DNA of 64,000 nt. Source: CAUPWF01 sp964367905. Its GTDB lineage: Bacteria; Bacillota; Clostridia; Lachnospirales; Lachnospiraceae. Shown here piece after piece: positions 16,800-27,027 of this stretch. Where the stretch lies: contig CAYIZP010000007.1 of NCBI GenBank assembly GCA_964367905.1, forward strand, positions 24,238-88,237. Reading direction: 5' to 3'. The position numbers and the translations under genes are program-made. The notes beneath the pieces were generated by a model. That model was not told the origin of the DNA, searched no databases, and was given only the letters and a program-made list of their open reading frames with translations. How positions within the stretch are numbered: the first letter of the stretch is position 1; every line of letters begins with the position of its first letter.

Positions 16800-18590
16800 C
16801 TAAATTTCCCTTGTGTACTTCTTCAACCAGATCACTTCTTCTTCGGTCAAAAATGGAGATATCTTCTCATAAACTGCCTGATGAAATTGATTCAAATAAT
16901 TTTTTTCTCGCCTTGTCATTTCCTCTGGCGCAATGCAGTCCAAATCGATTGGCGCATAGGTAATTGTCTCAAAGCACATAAATTGTCCGTGCTCATTCTT
17001 GACATCGAGCTTTGCTAGTAATTCATTCTCAATACGAATTCCATGAGAATCTTCAATATAAATTCCAGGCTCATTGGATGTAATCATGCCAGGCATGATT
17101 TCATGATCATTGATTGGCTCTCCGTATCTCCACCGAATGTTCTGCGGTCCTTCATGTACATTTAACACAAACCCAATTCCATGTCCTGTTCCACACTTAT
17201 AATCAATGCCCAACTGCCAAACTGGTCCCCGTGCTAGGATATCCAAGTTCTGCCCTTTTGCACCCTGTAGAAAACGTGCATTTGATAATTGCAGCATACC
17301 ACATACAACTGCCGTAAAATGAATCTTGTGCAGATCTGATACTGTTCCTAGCGCATAAGTTCTAGTGATGTCCGTGGTTCCTTCAAAATATTGTCCACCT
17401 GAATCGAGTAAGTATAACCCACCTTCTTCCAATACCACATTGGTTTCCTCTGTTGTTTCATAGTGCATCATAGCTGCATGTTCATTCAATGCTGAAATCG
17501 GAGTAAAACTCGGCTCAATATATCCTTCTTGCTCTGCACGAAGTTGATTAACTTTTGTGGCAGCATCTGCTTCTGTAATCTCTTGACTCTTGTACTCATT
17601 CTTGAGCCAATACATAAATTTCGTCATTGCTACTCCATCTTTGATATGAGCCCTTTTGATATTCTCAATCTCTACAGCATTTTTCTGAGCTTTTAGGAGT
17701 ACGGATGGATTTTTCCTGTCTACAATACTAGTGCCTTCTGGTATGCTTTTGTAAATTGTATAGTTCAAACTCGTTTTCTCAATCAACAAACTCTCTTCTA
17801 CGCTTATCTCCTTGATCCATTCATAGATCGCTGAGTATGGCTTGAAAACCACCCCAATCTCTTCATAATACTTACGGACATCAGCCTCAATCTTTTCCTC
17901 ATCCACAAAATAATATATACTATCCAAGGTAATTGTAAGGTATCCTAGAACCACCGGATTGTTTGGAACATCATTGCCCCGAATATTCAACACCCATGCA
18001 ATATCATCAATCTTTGTCAATATATGCATTGTAGCTTTTTCCTGACACATTTTCTCACGAATGATATTTATCTTATCTTCACAACTTTGCCCCACATATT
18101 GCTCCTCTAGTAAAAATGCTGGTTGCTTTGGCAATAGCGGTCTATCCATCCACATATTAGCAATAAAGTCAAGATCATGTCTTAATGCAATTCCATGTTC
18201 TAATAATGCCGCCTGTAAATCTTCCCCTTGTTTCGCCGTCATCGTGCGGCCATCAACACCAACACACTGCCCGCTTTCCATAGATGCGATTAAAAATCGT
18301 CTGATTGTCGGAACATCTGGTTCTCCTATTTTAAACAATTCAAATTCAGAATCTTCGATTTGCTTCGCTGCTTGGATAAAATATCTTCCATCCGTCCATA
18401 AGCATGCCTGATTCATTGTTACAACAACCGTTCCTGCCGATCCTGTAAATCCAGAAATATATGTTCGAGCCCTAAAATGTTCTCCCACATATTCACTGTT
18501 ATGATAATCTGCAGAGAACACAATATATGCATCGATTTTCTCTTCGCTCATTTGCTTTCTCAATTCAACTAATTTTTCGTTCACTAACAT
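16800..18590 (-). CDS. pepP: Xaa-Pro aminopeptidase, M24B family
   Basis: The 596-residue protein has two creatinase-like N-terminal domains (about 1-300) and a C-terminal pita-bread metallopeptidase domain. Metal ligands are visible in LLDSGGQYFEGTTDITRTY (two Asp), GTGHGIGF (His), SNEPGIYIEDS (Glu) and GIRIENELL (Glu). The length and C-terminal extension match the long cytosolic X-Pro aminopeptidases of Firmicutes. It removes N-terminal residues before proline. The gene symbol is by family only. Confidence 0.92.
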   Translation of the reverse strand: MLVNEKLVELRKQMSEEKIDAYIVFSADYHNSEYVGEHFRARTYISGFTGSAGTVVVTMNQACLWTDGRYFIQAAKQIEDSEFELFKIGEPDVPTIRRFLIASMESGQCVGVDGRTMTAKQGEDLQAALLEHGIALRHDLDFIANMWMDRPLLPKQPAFLLEEQYVGQSCEDKINIIREKMCQEKATMHILTKIDDIAWVLNIRGNDVPNNPVVLGYLTITLDSIYYFVDEEKIEADVRKYYEEIGVVFKPYSAIYEWIKEISVEESLLIEKTSLNYTIYKSIPEGTSIVDRKNPSVLLKAQKNAVEIENIKRAHIKDGVAMTKFMYWLKNEYKSQEITEADAATKVNQLRAEQEGYIEPSFTPISALNEHAAMMHYETTEETNVVLEEGGLYLLDSGGQYFEGTTDITRTYALGTVSDLHKIHFTAVVCGMLQLSNARFLQGAKGQNLDILARGPVWQLGIDYKCGTGHGIGFVLNVHEGPQNIRWRYGEPINDHEIMPGMITSNEPGIYIEDSHGIRIENELLAKLDVKNEHGQFMCFETITYAPIDLDCIAPEEMTRREKNYLNQFHQAVYEKISPFLTEEEVIWLKKYTREI

Positions 18591-18684
18591 CTTTCTTCTT
18601 TCCCTTCCATCAATCTACTACATTTTTTTCCGTAAATATGTTACAATTATACATGAAAATGATTCATTAGGAAAGGGTGAGAAT

Positions 18685-19470
18685 ATGCAAAATTATTCAG
18701 GAGAAATCGGATTACAATATCACTTACAATTGCGCAAGGGAGATGTGGGCGAATATGTGTTGCTTCCCGGAGATCCCAAACGTTGCAAAAAAATCGCATC
18801 ATGTTTTGAAAATCCTATGTTGATAGCTGACAGTCGTGAATACACAACCTATACTGGATATTTAAACGGTACAAAAGTCAGTGTAACCTCAACCGGCATC
18901 GGTGGCCCATCTGCTGCTATTGCATTAGAGGAGTTAGTGAAATGTGGTGCACATACATTTATTCGTGTGGGGACATGTGGCGGAATGGAACTTAGTGTAA
19001 AAGGTGGTGACATCGTAATAGCAACAGGTGCCATTCGTGCCGAAGGAACAAGCAAGGAGTACGCTCCCATTGAGTTCCCAGCGGTGGCTGATTTACAAGT
19101 TACCAATGCACTGGTCAGCGCAGCTGATCGACTCGGTTATAACTATCATGCGGGTGTTGTACAATGCAAAGATTCTTTCTACGGTCAACATAACCCAAGT
19201 ATTATGCCAGTGAACCAAGAACTAGAAAGTAAATGGAACGCTTGGCTACGTATGGGGTGCAAAGCATCCGAAATGGAATCTGCTGCGTTGTTTATTGTCG
19301 CAAACTATTTAAATGTACGTATCGGTTCCAACTTCTTGGTTGTGGGCAATCAGGAACGTGCTAACAGAGGCATGGACAACCCCATCGTGCATGACACTGA
19401 TGCCCCAATTTCTGTAGCAATAGAAGCACTCCGCATCTTAATTGATGCAGATGCAAAGGTAAATCATTAG
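18685..19470 (+). CDS. udp: Uridine phosphorylase (PNP/UDP family)
   Basis: The 261-residue enzyme phosphorolyses uridine to uracil and ribose 1-phosphate. YVLLPGDPKRCKKIA, STGIGGPSAAIALEEL and RVGTCGGMEL are the phosphate and ribose sites. KDSFYGQHNP and ASEMESAALF point to uridine rather than purine nucleosides. It is the first gene of a tight three-gene operon with deoB and deoC. The SD AGGAAAGGG precedes the start. Confidence 0.9.
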   Translation: MQNYSGEIGLQYHLQLRKGDVGEYVLLPGDPKRCKKIASCFENPMLIADSREYTTYTGYLNGTKVSVTSTGIGGPSAAIALEELVKCGAHTFIRVGTCGGMELSVKGGDIVIATGAIRAEGTSKEYAPIEFPAVADLQVTNALVSAADRLGYNYHAGVVQCKDSFYGQHNPSIMPVNQELESKWNAWLRMGCKASEMESAALFIVANYLNVRIGSNFLVVGNQERANRGMDNPIVHDTDAPISVAIEALRILIDADAKVNH

Positions 19471-19480
19471 GAGGTTCATT

Positions 19481-20668
19481 ATGAAGTTTAAACGTATTTT
19501 TGTAATCGTACTAGATTCTCTCGGTGTTGGCGCAATGCCCGATGCACCCGACTATGGAGATGCGGATACAGACACACTCGGTCACATCGTATCCCATCGT
19601 CCCGACCTAAAAATTCCGAATTTAAGAAAACTTGGAATTGCAAACCTTCATACTATGAGCGAATTGCCACCAGCGAATGATACTCTTGGATACTCTTGTT
19701 ATCTAAACGAAACCAGCGTGGGCAAAGACACCATGACAGGCCACTGGGAAATGATGGGAATTCATACCCAAACTCCATTTAAGGTATTTACAGAAACCGG
19801 ATTTCCAGAAGACCTAATTCATCAATTAGAGTCCTATACAGGAAAACAAATAGTCGGAAACAAAAGTGCCAGTGGAACCGAAATCCTCGATGAGCTCGCA
19901 CTAGAAGAAATCCAAAATGGCAAACTTATCGTATATACCTCTGCGGATTCTGTTCTTCAAATCTGTGGGCACGAAGAAGTGATGGGACTAGACACCTTAT
20001 ATCGCTATTGTGAATATGCGCGAAACATAACCTTAGATGAAAAATGGAAGGTAGGTCGCATTATCGCTAGACCGTACATCGGCTGGAAGGTGGGTGAGTT
20101 TAAGCGCACCTCCAATCGACATGACTACGCACTTAGTCCTCCAGCTCCGACCGTATTAGACATCCTAAAGGACAATCACTACGATGTCGTATCTGTCGGA
20201 AAAATCAAGGATATCTTCAATAATTCCGGAATCACAGAATCTTTACACTCATCGAGTTCTGTACAAGGAATGGAGCAGACCATCGAGTTACAAAACAAAG
20301 ACTTCACAGGCCTCTGTTTCACAAACTTGGTTGATTTCGATGCTCTATGGGGGCACCGACGAAATGTGGATGGCTATGCCAATGAATTAGAATCCTTTGA
20401 TGAAAAACTAGGTATATTCTTAGCCAATATGAGAGAAGACGACCTAGTAATACTAACCGCAGACCACGGAAACGATCCTACACATACAGGCACAGACCAC
20501 ACACGGGAGAAAGTATTCATGTTGACTCACTCCCCTTCGTTCACTGCCTCGCGTGTACTGCCACCACAAACAAGTTTTGGTACCATCGGCGCCACAATTG
20601 CAGAGAACTTTTCTCTAAGCATGCCACCTCACTGTATCGGAACGTCCCTATACAATCAACTCAATTAA
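19481..20668 (+). CDS. deoB: Phosphopentomutase
   Basis: DeoB converts ribose or deoxyribose 1-phosphate to the 5-phosphate. The 395-residue alkaline-phosphatase-fold protein has metal ligands in VIVLDSLGVGAMPDA and DADTDTLGH. KDTMTGHWEMMG carries the phosphorylated threonine, and TADHGNDPTHTGTDHTRE is the C-terminal metal block. It sits between udp and deoC with gaps of 10 and 19 bp and links their reactions. Confidence 0.97.
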   Translation: MKFKRIFVIVLDSLGVGAMPDAPDYGDADTDTLGHIVSHRPDLKIPNLRKLGIANLHTMSELPPANDTLGYSCYLNETSVGKDTMTGHWEMMGIHTQTPFKVFTETGFPEDLIHQLESYTGKQIVGNKSASGTEILDELALEEIQNGKLIVYTSADSVLQICGHEEVMGLDTLYRYCEYARNITLDEKWKVGRIIARPYIGWKVGEFKRTSNRHDYALSPPAPTVLDILKDNHYDVVSVGKIKDIFNNSGITESLHSSSSVQGMEQTIELQNKDFTGLCFTNLVDFDALWGHRRNVDGYANELESFDEKLGIFLANMREDDLVILTADHGNDPTHTGTDHTREKVFMLTHSPSFTASRVLPPQTSFGTIGATIAENFSLSMPPHCIGTSLYNQLN

Positions 20669-20687
20669 AAATAAGGAGACCTCAATT

Positions 20688-21338
20688 ATGACAAAACAAG
20701 AAATATTAAATCGCGTAGACCATACTCTACTCTTACAAACTGCTACCCAAAGCGAGATACAGCAACTTTGCGACGATGCCATCGCGTGCCAAACTGCATC
20801 CGTTTGTATTCCTCCATCTTATTTAGAATTTGCCAGAAATTATGTAAATGAAAAAATGACTCTGTGTACAGTCATCGGTTTCCCAAACGGGAACTCTACG
20901 ACTGCTTCAAAAGTATATGAAACGCAAGATGCAATCAAGAATGGTGCAACTGAAATCGATATGGTAATCAACATTGGTCATGTAAAGGATGGTCGATATT
21001 CTGATGTCCTAGACGAGATCAATTCAATCAAGGAAGCTTGTGGCTCCCATATCCTTAAAGTTATCATAGAAAGCTGTCTATTAACAGAGACGGAAATCAT
21101 AGAACTATGTAAAATAGTAAGTCAATCAAATGCAGACTTTATTAAAACATCTACAGGTTTTTCCACATCTGGAGCCACTTTTGAAGTCATCGCTCTCATG
21201 GAGAAACATTGTGATCCTCGTTTAAGTATCAAGGCTGCTGGTGGCATCTCATCTTTTGATGATGCCGAGAAGTTTATAGAACTTGGTGCTGACCGACTAG
21301 GCACTAGTCGCTTAGTAAAACTATACCTTACTCAATAA
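20688..21338 (+). CDS. deoC: Deoxyribose-phosphate aldolase
   Basis: DeoC cleaves 2-deoxyribose 5-phosphate to acetaldehyde and glyceraldehyde 3-phosphate. The 216-residue TIM barrel begins with VDHTLLLQTATQ and contains EIDMVINIG. The Schiff-base lysine is in FIKTSTGFS and the second active-site lysine in IKAAGGISS. It is the last gene of the nucleoside salvage operon. No clear terminator follows before the subtilase gene. Confidence 0.97.
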   Translation: MTKQEILNRVDHTLLLQTATQSEIQQLCDDAIACQTASVCIPPSYLEFARNYVNEKMTLCTVIGFPNGNSTTASKVYETQDAIKNGATEIDMVINIGHVKDGRYSDVLDEINSIKEACGSHILKVIIESCLLTETEIIELCKIVSQSNADFIKTSTGFSTSGATFEVIALMEKHCDPRLSIKAAGGISSFDDAEKFIELGADRLGTSRLVKLYLTQ

Positions 21339-21398
21339 AGGGATATTTTTCTTCACTCTCCACATATACTAATAGAAACAACGAAGGAACTTCATATA

Positions 21399-23093
21399 TT
21401 GTTGGATCCAAATCAAAAAATTGAAAACCTTTTAAATCTCTCCTTACAGGCAACCTCTTTTGAGCGAAGCAAGTCACCCGAATTAAATGTCGGTTATGAC
21501 CCGGACACCAACTTACGAGAGTTGATCATTAAGTATTCAAATCCACTCTCTTTTATTCAACTCGAAACAGCAACCGTAGTTCCGCTACTCAATAATTATG
21601 CGATCATCACCATACCGGATAACAAAGTGGAACAGCTTGCTCAATATCCAGACATCGAATATATAGAGATGCCAAAATCTCTATATTTCGATGTTCAGAC
21701 GAGTAAACAGAGTGCTTGTATCAGCTCCGTTCAAACCGCTCCACTGTCTTTGACAGGAGATGGTACCATAGTATCTATTCTAGATTCTGGAATCGATTAT
21801 CTCAATCCTGCATTTTTAAACCCAGATAAAACCACACGAATATTAGAGCTTTGGGATCAAACCAAAGTCGGTTCACCGCCAGAAGGCTATGCCATCGGAA
21901 CGCTCTACACGCACTCACAACTTAATACCGCCATTGAGGAGAATGATCCTACTCTCAGTGTTGATGCTTCTGGTCATGGAACCCAAGTGGCTAGCATCGC
22001 TGTCGGCAATCAAGGAGTTGCGCCAGGAGCTGAACTAATCATTGTGAAATTAGGCAATCCAATCAATGGCGGATTTCCAAAAACCACAGAGGTCATGCAA
22101 GGAATCGACTTCTCACTCAAACGTGCCTTATCGCTCAATAAGCCAATTGTAATCAATCTAAGTTTTGGCAACAACTATGGTTCTCACGATGGCAGCAGCC
22201 TTCTGGAGACCTATATTAATAACGCCTCAAACTTTTGGAAGTCTAGTATCTGTATCGGTACCGGAAACGAGGGGAGTTCTGCTGGACATACAAGTGGAAT
22301 CTTACAATCCGATATTGAAACTTCTGTCGAACTCGCAATCTCTAATCGTGAAGCTGTACTAAACCTACAAATCTGGAAATATTATGAAGATGAAATCGAA
22401 CTCTCACTCCTTGCACCGTCTGGGGAAGAAATCGGACCTTTTCCGAGTCAAATAGGAGTGCAACGTTATATCTCCGAAAACACACAACTACTAGTCTATT
22501 ACGGAATGCCCACCCCCTTTAGCCTCATGCAAGAAATCTACATTGATTTTATTCCTCTAAGCACTTATATTGACTCTGGTATATGGACAGTTCAACTCAC
22601 ACCAAAGAAATTAGTCACGGGACAATACGATATGTGGTTACCTAGTTCAAAAACATTGAGTACCCAAACTAATTTCCTAAAAGCCACACCGAAAAACACT
22701 CTCACAATCCCCTCCACAGCATCACAGGCAATCAGCGTTGGATCCTATAACAATCGAACCTTCTCCTATGCCGATTTTTCTGGACGCGGAAGTAATTCCA
22801 ATCCAAGGCTAGTAAAACCTGACCTTGTGGCACCTGGAGTAGACATCCAAACTACAACGGTAGGGGGCGGAACAGCCATTGTGTCTGGCACTTCCTTTTC
22901 CACCCCCTTTGTCAGTGGGTCGGCTGCCCTTCTAATGGAGTGGGGAATTGTAGATGGAAATGACGCATTTCTATATGGAGAGAAATTAAAATCGTTCTTG
23001 CGCTCTGGTGCTCAAGAATTACCAGGCTATCAAACTTATCCCAATATAGAACTCGGATACGGCACCCTTTGTTTAGAAAAATCTTTTCCTTAA
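21399..23093 (+). CDS. S8 family serine peptidase, Csp-like, with intact triad
   Basis: The 564-residue subtilase has an N-terminal prodomain-like region (about 25-105) but no signal peptide. The triad is complete: Asp in ILDSGIDYLNPA, His in SGHGTQVASIA and Ser in GTSFSTPFVSGSA. TGNEGSSAGH holds the oxyanion Asn. A large insert interrupts the domain between about 300 and 430. This layout resembles the Csp proteases that process germination hydrolases in spore-forming clostridia; that role is inference. It begins at TTG 21399 or 21402 behind GAAGGAA. Confidence 0.85.
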   Translation: MLDPNQKIENLLNLSLQATSFERSKSPELNVGYDPDTNLRELIIKYSNPLSFIQLETATVVPLLNNYAIITIPDNKVEQLAQYPDIEYIEMPKSLYFDVQTSKQSACISSVQTAPLSLTGDGTIVSILDSGIDYLNPAFLNPDKTTRILELWDQTKVGSPPEGYAIGTLYTHSQLNTAIEENDPTLSVDASGHGTQVASIAVGNQGVAPGAELIIVKLGNPINGGFPKTTEVMQGIDFSLKRALSLNKPIVINLSFGNNYGSHDGSSLLETYINNASNFWKSSICIGTGNEGSSAGHTSGILQSDIETSVELAISNREAVLNLQIWKYYEDEIELSLLAPSGEEIGPFPSQIGVQRYISENTQLLVYYGMPTPFSLMQEIYIDFIPLSTYIDSGIWTVQLTPKKLVTGQYDMWLPSSKTLSTQTNFLKATPKNTLTIPSTASQAISVGSYNNRTFSYADFSGRGSNSNPRLVKPDLVAPGVDIQTTTVGGGTAIVSGTSFSTPFVSGSAALLMEWGIVDGNDAFLYGEKLKSFLRSGAQELPGYQTYPNIELGYGTLCLEKSFP

Positions 23094-23177
23094 TCTATTG
23101 ATTCTCATTGCTATATCTCATATAATCATAGAAGCAATATATGTATTTATCCAAGATATTTAAGAGGAGATAGAAAA

Positions 23178-24398
23178 ATGAGAAAAAATATAATTGTAGG
23201 ACAATCGGGTGGACCAACTGCTGTAATCAATGGTAGCTTATATGGAGTTGTAACTGAATCCCTAAATCGCCATGAAATTATTGATCAGGTTTATGGCATG
23301 ATCAATGGAATTGAAGGCTTTTTAAACAATCAGCTTATGGATATGAAACCTCTAGAAACTTCTGGCGAGCTAGAGATTATGAAAACCACACCCGGTGCAT
23401 ATTTAGGTTCATGTAGATATAAACTTCCTGAAGATTTAAGCGATGCCATCTATCCGCAGTTATTTCAGAAATTTAATGACCATAATATTGGATATTTCTT
23501 CTATATCGGAGGAAACGACTCCATGGATACCGTAAGTAAACTCTCGCGCTATGCTGCTTCTATCGAGAGCCCGATTCGCTTTATCGGCATCCCCAAAACA
23601 ATCGATAACGATCTTGTCTGCACCGATCATACACCTGGCTTTGGAAGTGCTGCTAAGTATGTAGCCTCCACCGTGCGTGAAATCGCAATCGATGCATCAG
23701 TATATGATAATAAAAAATCTGTTACCATCGTAGAAATCATGGGGCGACATGCCGGGTGGTTAACTGCCGCTTCTGTATTGGCGAGAAAATTTGAGAATGA
23801 CAATCCGATTCTCATTTACCTTCCTGAGGTTGCTTTCCGATTAGATGACTTTATCCAAAAAGTGGGTGAATCACTTCAAAAGACTTCTAATCTGGTCGTC
23901 TGCATCTCCGAAGGCATCCATGATGAAGATGGAACCTTTATTTGCGAATATGATAATGCCGTGGGAACAGATACTTTTGGTCACAAAATGTTAGCTGGCT
24001 CAGGAAAATTCCTAGAAAACCATGTAAAGGAAAAGCTCGGGGTGAAGGTTCGTTCCGTTGAATTAAATGTAAGCCAGCGCTGCTCCTCATCCCTCCTATC
24101 TGCTACTGATTTGGATGAAGCGATTTTCTCCGGGGCCTACGGTGTTATCTCCGCACTTTCTGGAGAGACTGGAAAAATGATATGTTTCGATCGAGTAGAC
24201 AACAACTATTCCATAACATGTTCCACCACTGATGTAACAGAAGTATGTAACAAAGAGAAGTGCATCCCTCTCGAATGGATTACTAAAGATGGAACTGATT
24301 TGAGTGTTGATTTTATTCAGTATGCCCTTCCTCTGATCCAAGGAAATGTAGAATTACCATACTTAGACGGACTACCAGCCTTCGCCTCTCGGAACTAA
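23178..24398 (+). CDS. pfp: PPi-dependent 6-phosphofructokinase, paralog 1
   Basis: The 406-residue enzyme has VGQSGGPTAVINGSL and YIGGNDSMDT, where Asp replaces the Gly that ATP-dependent enzymes use (GGDGS). PKTIDNDL holds the catalytic Asp and EIMGRHAGW is also conserved. These residues indicate pyrophosphate as phosphoryl donor. It converts fructose 6-phosphate to the 1,6-bisphosphate reversibly. A close paralog lies at 31323-32558 on the other strand, across the pilus-like cluster. It converges on that cluster with 20 bp between stops and no hairpin. Confidence 0.9.
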   Translation: MRKNIIVGQSGGPTAVINGSLYGVVTESLNRHEIIDQVYGMINGIEGFLNNQLMDMKPLETSGELEIMKTTPGAYLGSCRYKLPEDLSDAIYPQLFQKFNDHNIGYFFYIGGNDSMDTVSKLSRYAASIESPIRFIGIPKTIDNDLVCTDHTPGFGSAAKYVASTVREIAIDASVYDNKKSVTIVEIMGRHAGWLTAASVLARKFENDNPILIYLPEVAFRLDDFIQKVGESLQKTSNLVVCISEGIHDEDGTFICEYDNAVGTDTFGHKMLAGSGKFLENHVKEKLGVKVRSVELNVSQRCSSSLLSATDLDEAIFSGAYGVISALSGETGKMICFDRVDNNYSITCSTTDVTEVCNKEKCIPLEWITKDGTDLSVDFIQYALPLIQGNVELPYLDGLPAFASRN

Positions 24399-24418
24399 TT
24401 CACACAACATACTGTCCA

Positions 24419-26686
24419 TTACGGCTGAGACCAACAACGTCGGAACTCTTCCCGAAACTCAATCAAATTATCTGGATTAGGTAACCCTTTTTTATCTAGG
24501 CTGCCTAGTCCTTTTTGTTGGATGTATTCCTGCATCTGATTGATATCTTCTTCCTCTATAACCCACACCTCCTGCGAATGCTCCAGCTCGCCACTAGATA
24601 GTACTCCTAGGGTTTCTTTCAGTAATGAACTATATTCTGTGTTCTCTGACCAGATTGATTTCGAATCAATGGTATGCAAAAATTCCTCCTCTACGAATCG
24701 TAGTCTCATCAAATCTTCCTCTAGGAATTTTAAACTCCCATCTATAATATGCATTTTAACTTGCTGCTGCGTAAGATTGCCAACACTATCAATCGCCTCA
24801 TAAATCACATCAGCTTCTCCTTCTACTCCCCATACAGATTCCAGTGAATCAAAATTTGCAACATAAAAGCTCTCCTGATTATCCAACTCCCCATCTTCAC
24901 GATCAGCTGCACTGGCAAACCCTAAAACATACGCTTCATCCACATGTCCATTTTTTATTTCGTCCAAGGTGATATAGATGTCATAAGCTTCAATTCTAGG
25001 ACCTTCATCCCAAACAGCATATAAGTTCACAATCGGAATATCCTGATTTCTATTCTCTGGTATTTTCACGTGTTCTACCTTTGAATTCGTTCCAAAATCA
25101 CTATGTGGATTCGCCTTTGTTGCCCCACCTTCTGACGTTGCTTCTTCTAGTAGTTTCACCCCACTATAGGTTTGTCCCAATTCATATGCTGCATCTAGTG
25201 CCTCGTCCCCTTGTTTTTTGAAACTCCACCCTACAACCGTTTCCGAGATCCTTTGTTTCATCTCTGTGCCATAGATTTGATCCACATAAGAGACCTCCTT
25301 TTCTTTCGTAAAATGAAGGTCCTCATCATTTGCATTATCAAACAACTGGTATTCTGCCATTTCTGATTGCTGGTGATACAATGCCACATCTTCCTCAAAC
25401 AAATCCGCCCCAGCACTCTGATTATTCCCCATATATGCAACATGAATATTTGCCAACTTCCACCTTGCACGAATGACAACATCTCCCACGGTTCTCTTGC
25501 TCAATTCCTCATACAATTCTTGCACATGATTAAACTCTGCTCCCCGCCCTTCGTTAATACCAGTAATTTTTTCTTCGCCCAGATACCAGCCTTCAAATAT
25601 ATACCCTGCTCTGTTGGGTTCATAGAGTGATATCCCATACAAAATCGTATAGCTTGTTGGATTTCGCTTATCATTGATTCCACCGTCCAGTTCATAGGTA
25701 ATCGTATACTCTTCTGGGAAATAGATGAGGTCAAATTTCATCACCTGCTCTCTCTGCTCGACTACAATGTTGATATCATATCCATTATGATAACTTCCCT
25801 CTATATCACCCGTTCCAAATACACTGGGTGACACAAACCCTTTTGGTATAGTTTCTAACAAATGCTCTCCCAGAGAAAATTTCTCTCCACCGCGCTTCGT
25901 AACCTCTCGCAATTCTAGCAAGAACAGTCCCGCCTCTCCTGTGTTTGTCGTCCCTATTTGAAATCCGCTCGCATAAGAATGAATCTGATTCACATAAGAT
26001 GGAGGTAATATATTTTCACCTTCAAAATATATGACTTTATTCACATAATTATCTCTAATATTTTGGATACTAACCGACGAAAATCCACGTTTTAATAGTT
26101 CACTATAGAATGTGCTTCTCTGATCTTCATGTTTCAAATTATAAGGGCCAGCCAACACCTTCTCTTCTCCATTCATAATTGCAACAATCGCATTAAACTT
26201 CAATTCTATGGTATTTCCGAACAAGTTATAAATATCCACCCCTTGTTTTTTCATTCGTTGATTGATTGCCTCCGAAGGAATTTGATACAAAACATATTGA
26301 TAGGTTCTTCCACCTTCTACCTGTTGCACTGAAGTAACCTTCAAATCGGAATCCGTAGTATCCTGTCCAGCAATCGTCCCAAATGAAATTGTAAAATCCG
26401 CACTCAGACCTGTCTCAATATTTTTAAAGTCTACCTGCCACCCCACTGTACGATAATACAACTCACTGATTCCAACTCTAGCCTTTGTCGCCCAATAAAT
26501 ACTTCCCTCCTGTTCGATGGCTGTAATTCCATTGTTGGCTAAATTCGAAAAAACACTGATTGGATTATTATAATCAATCGCATTGGCTCTTATTTCTCTT
26601 CCACATTGACCTAGTAGGACCATGATAATAATTATCATCACTATCCCGATTCTACTATATTGTCCAAAATAATTGTTTTTTGACAT
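24419..26686 (-). CDS. Large secreted protein with InlB-type repeat, last gene of the pilus-like cluster
   Basis: The 755-residue protein has an N-terminal hydrophobic signal (about 12-28) with a possible cleavage after IRANA. Residues about 330-410 form an InlB/Listeria-Bacteroides repeat (YELDGG, then GYIFEGWYLGE, ending IRARW), and a weaker one ends NLYAVWDEGP. No LPXTG motif or C-terminal helix is present. The start is set by AGGGAG 7 nt upstream and overlaps the previous gene by 46 bp, which shows operon membership. It may be an adhesin or tip protein of the neighbouring Tad/Flp-like apparatus (inference). Confidence 0.75.
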   Translation of the reverse strand: MSKNNYFGQYSRIGIVMIIIIMVLLGQCGREIRANAIDYNNPISVFSNLANNGITAIEQEGSIYWATKARVGISELYYRTVGWQVDFKNIETGLSADFTISFGTIAGQDTTDSDLKVTSVQQVEGGRTYQYVLYQIPSEAINQRMKKQGVDIYNLFGNTIELKFNAIVAIMNGEEKVLAGPYNLKHEDQRSTFYSELLKRGFSSVSIQNIRDNYVNKVIYFEGENILPPSYVNQIHSYASGFQIGTTNTGEAGLFLLELREVTKRGGEKFSLGEHLLETIPKGFVSPSVFGTGDIEGSYHNGYDINIVVEQREQVMKFDLIYFPEEYTITYELDGGINDKRNPTSYTILYGISLYEPNRAGYIFEGWYLGEEKITGINEGRGAEFNHVQELYEELSKRTVGDVVIRARWKLANIHVAYMGNNQSAGADLFEEDVALYHQQSEMAEYQLFDNANDEDLHFTKEKEVSYVDQIYGTEMKQRISETVVGWSFKKQGDEALDAAYELGQTYSGVKLLEEATSEGGATKANPHSDFGTNSKVEHVKIPENRNQDIPIVNLYAVWDEGPRIEAYDIYITLDEIKNGHVDEAYVLGFASAADREDGELDNQESFYVANFDSLESVWGVEGEADVIYEAIDSVGNLTQQQVKMHIIDGSLKFLEEDLMRLRFVEEEFLHTIDSKSIWSENTEYSSLLKETLGVLSSGELEHSQEVWVIEEEDINQMQEYIQQKGLGSLDKKGLPNPDNLIEFREEFRRCWSQP

Positions 26687-27027
26687 CGCACACTCCCTTC
26701 CGATTGGTCTCCATAGAAAAACTTCTGTGTGATATCTACTGCCAGAATTCCCTTTTCCACATCAGCCATCACTACATGAACAATCAGTGTGGACTCTGAT
26801 TCAAGCTGCATAATTAGGTTTTGTATAAACTCTGTTTTGAGCTCTATATCATCCACTCCAGTCCCACGATGATGCAATAACACACTGCTCGCACTGCTAT
26901 GAATTGCCTCTGTCAAGTTTTCTCTCACTTCCTCGCTCCGCGATTGCCTTGAAACAATATTATTAAATATGCCTACAAAGACCACAATCATACACAGAGC
27001 AATACAACCAATGATGATTTGTTTCAT
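26641..27027 (-). CDS. Pseudopilin-like small protein of the Tad/Flp-like cluster
   Basis: The 128-residue protein has one N-terminal membrane helix (about 3-22, IIIGCIALCMIVVFVGIF) followed by an extracellular domain with VRENLTEAIHSSASSVLL and a beta-rich C-terminus. This shape recalls TadE/TadF minor pseudopilins, but no diagnostic motif is visible. The start overlaps the upstream stop by 4 bp (ATGA), and the 3' end overlaps the next gene by 46 bp. Confidence 0.65.
   Translation of the reverse strand: MKQIIIGCIALCMIVVFVGIFNNIVSRQSRSEEVRENLTEAIHSSASSVLLHHRGTGVDDIELKTEFIQNLIMQLESESTLIVHVVMADVEKGILAVDITQKFFYGDQSEGSVRCQKTIILDNIVESG

Noticed and set aside
16603..16803. Protein-coding gene in the region between nudC and the M24 peptidase
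   Set aside because: The frame is carried by the repeat element, lacks an SD and its last codons change at the element border.
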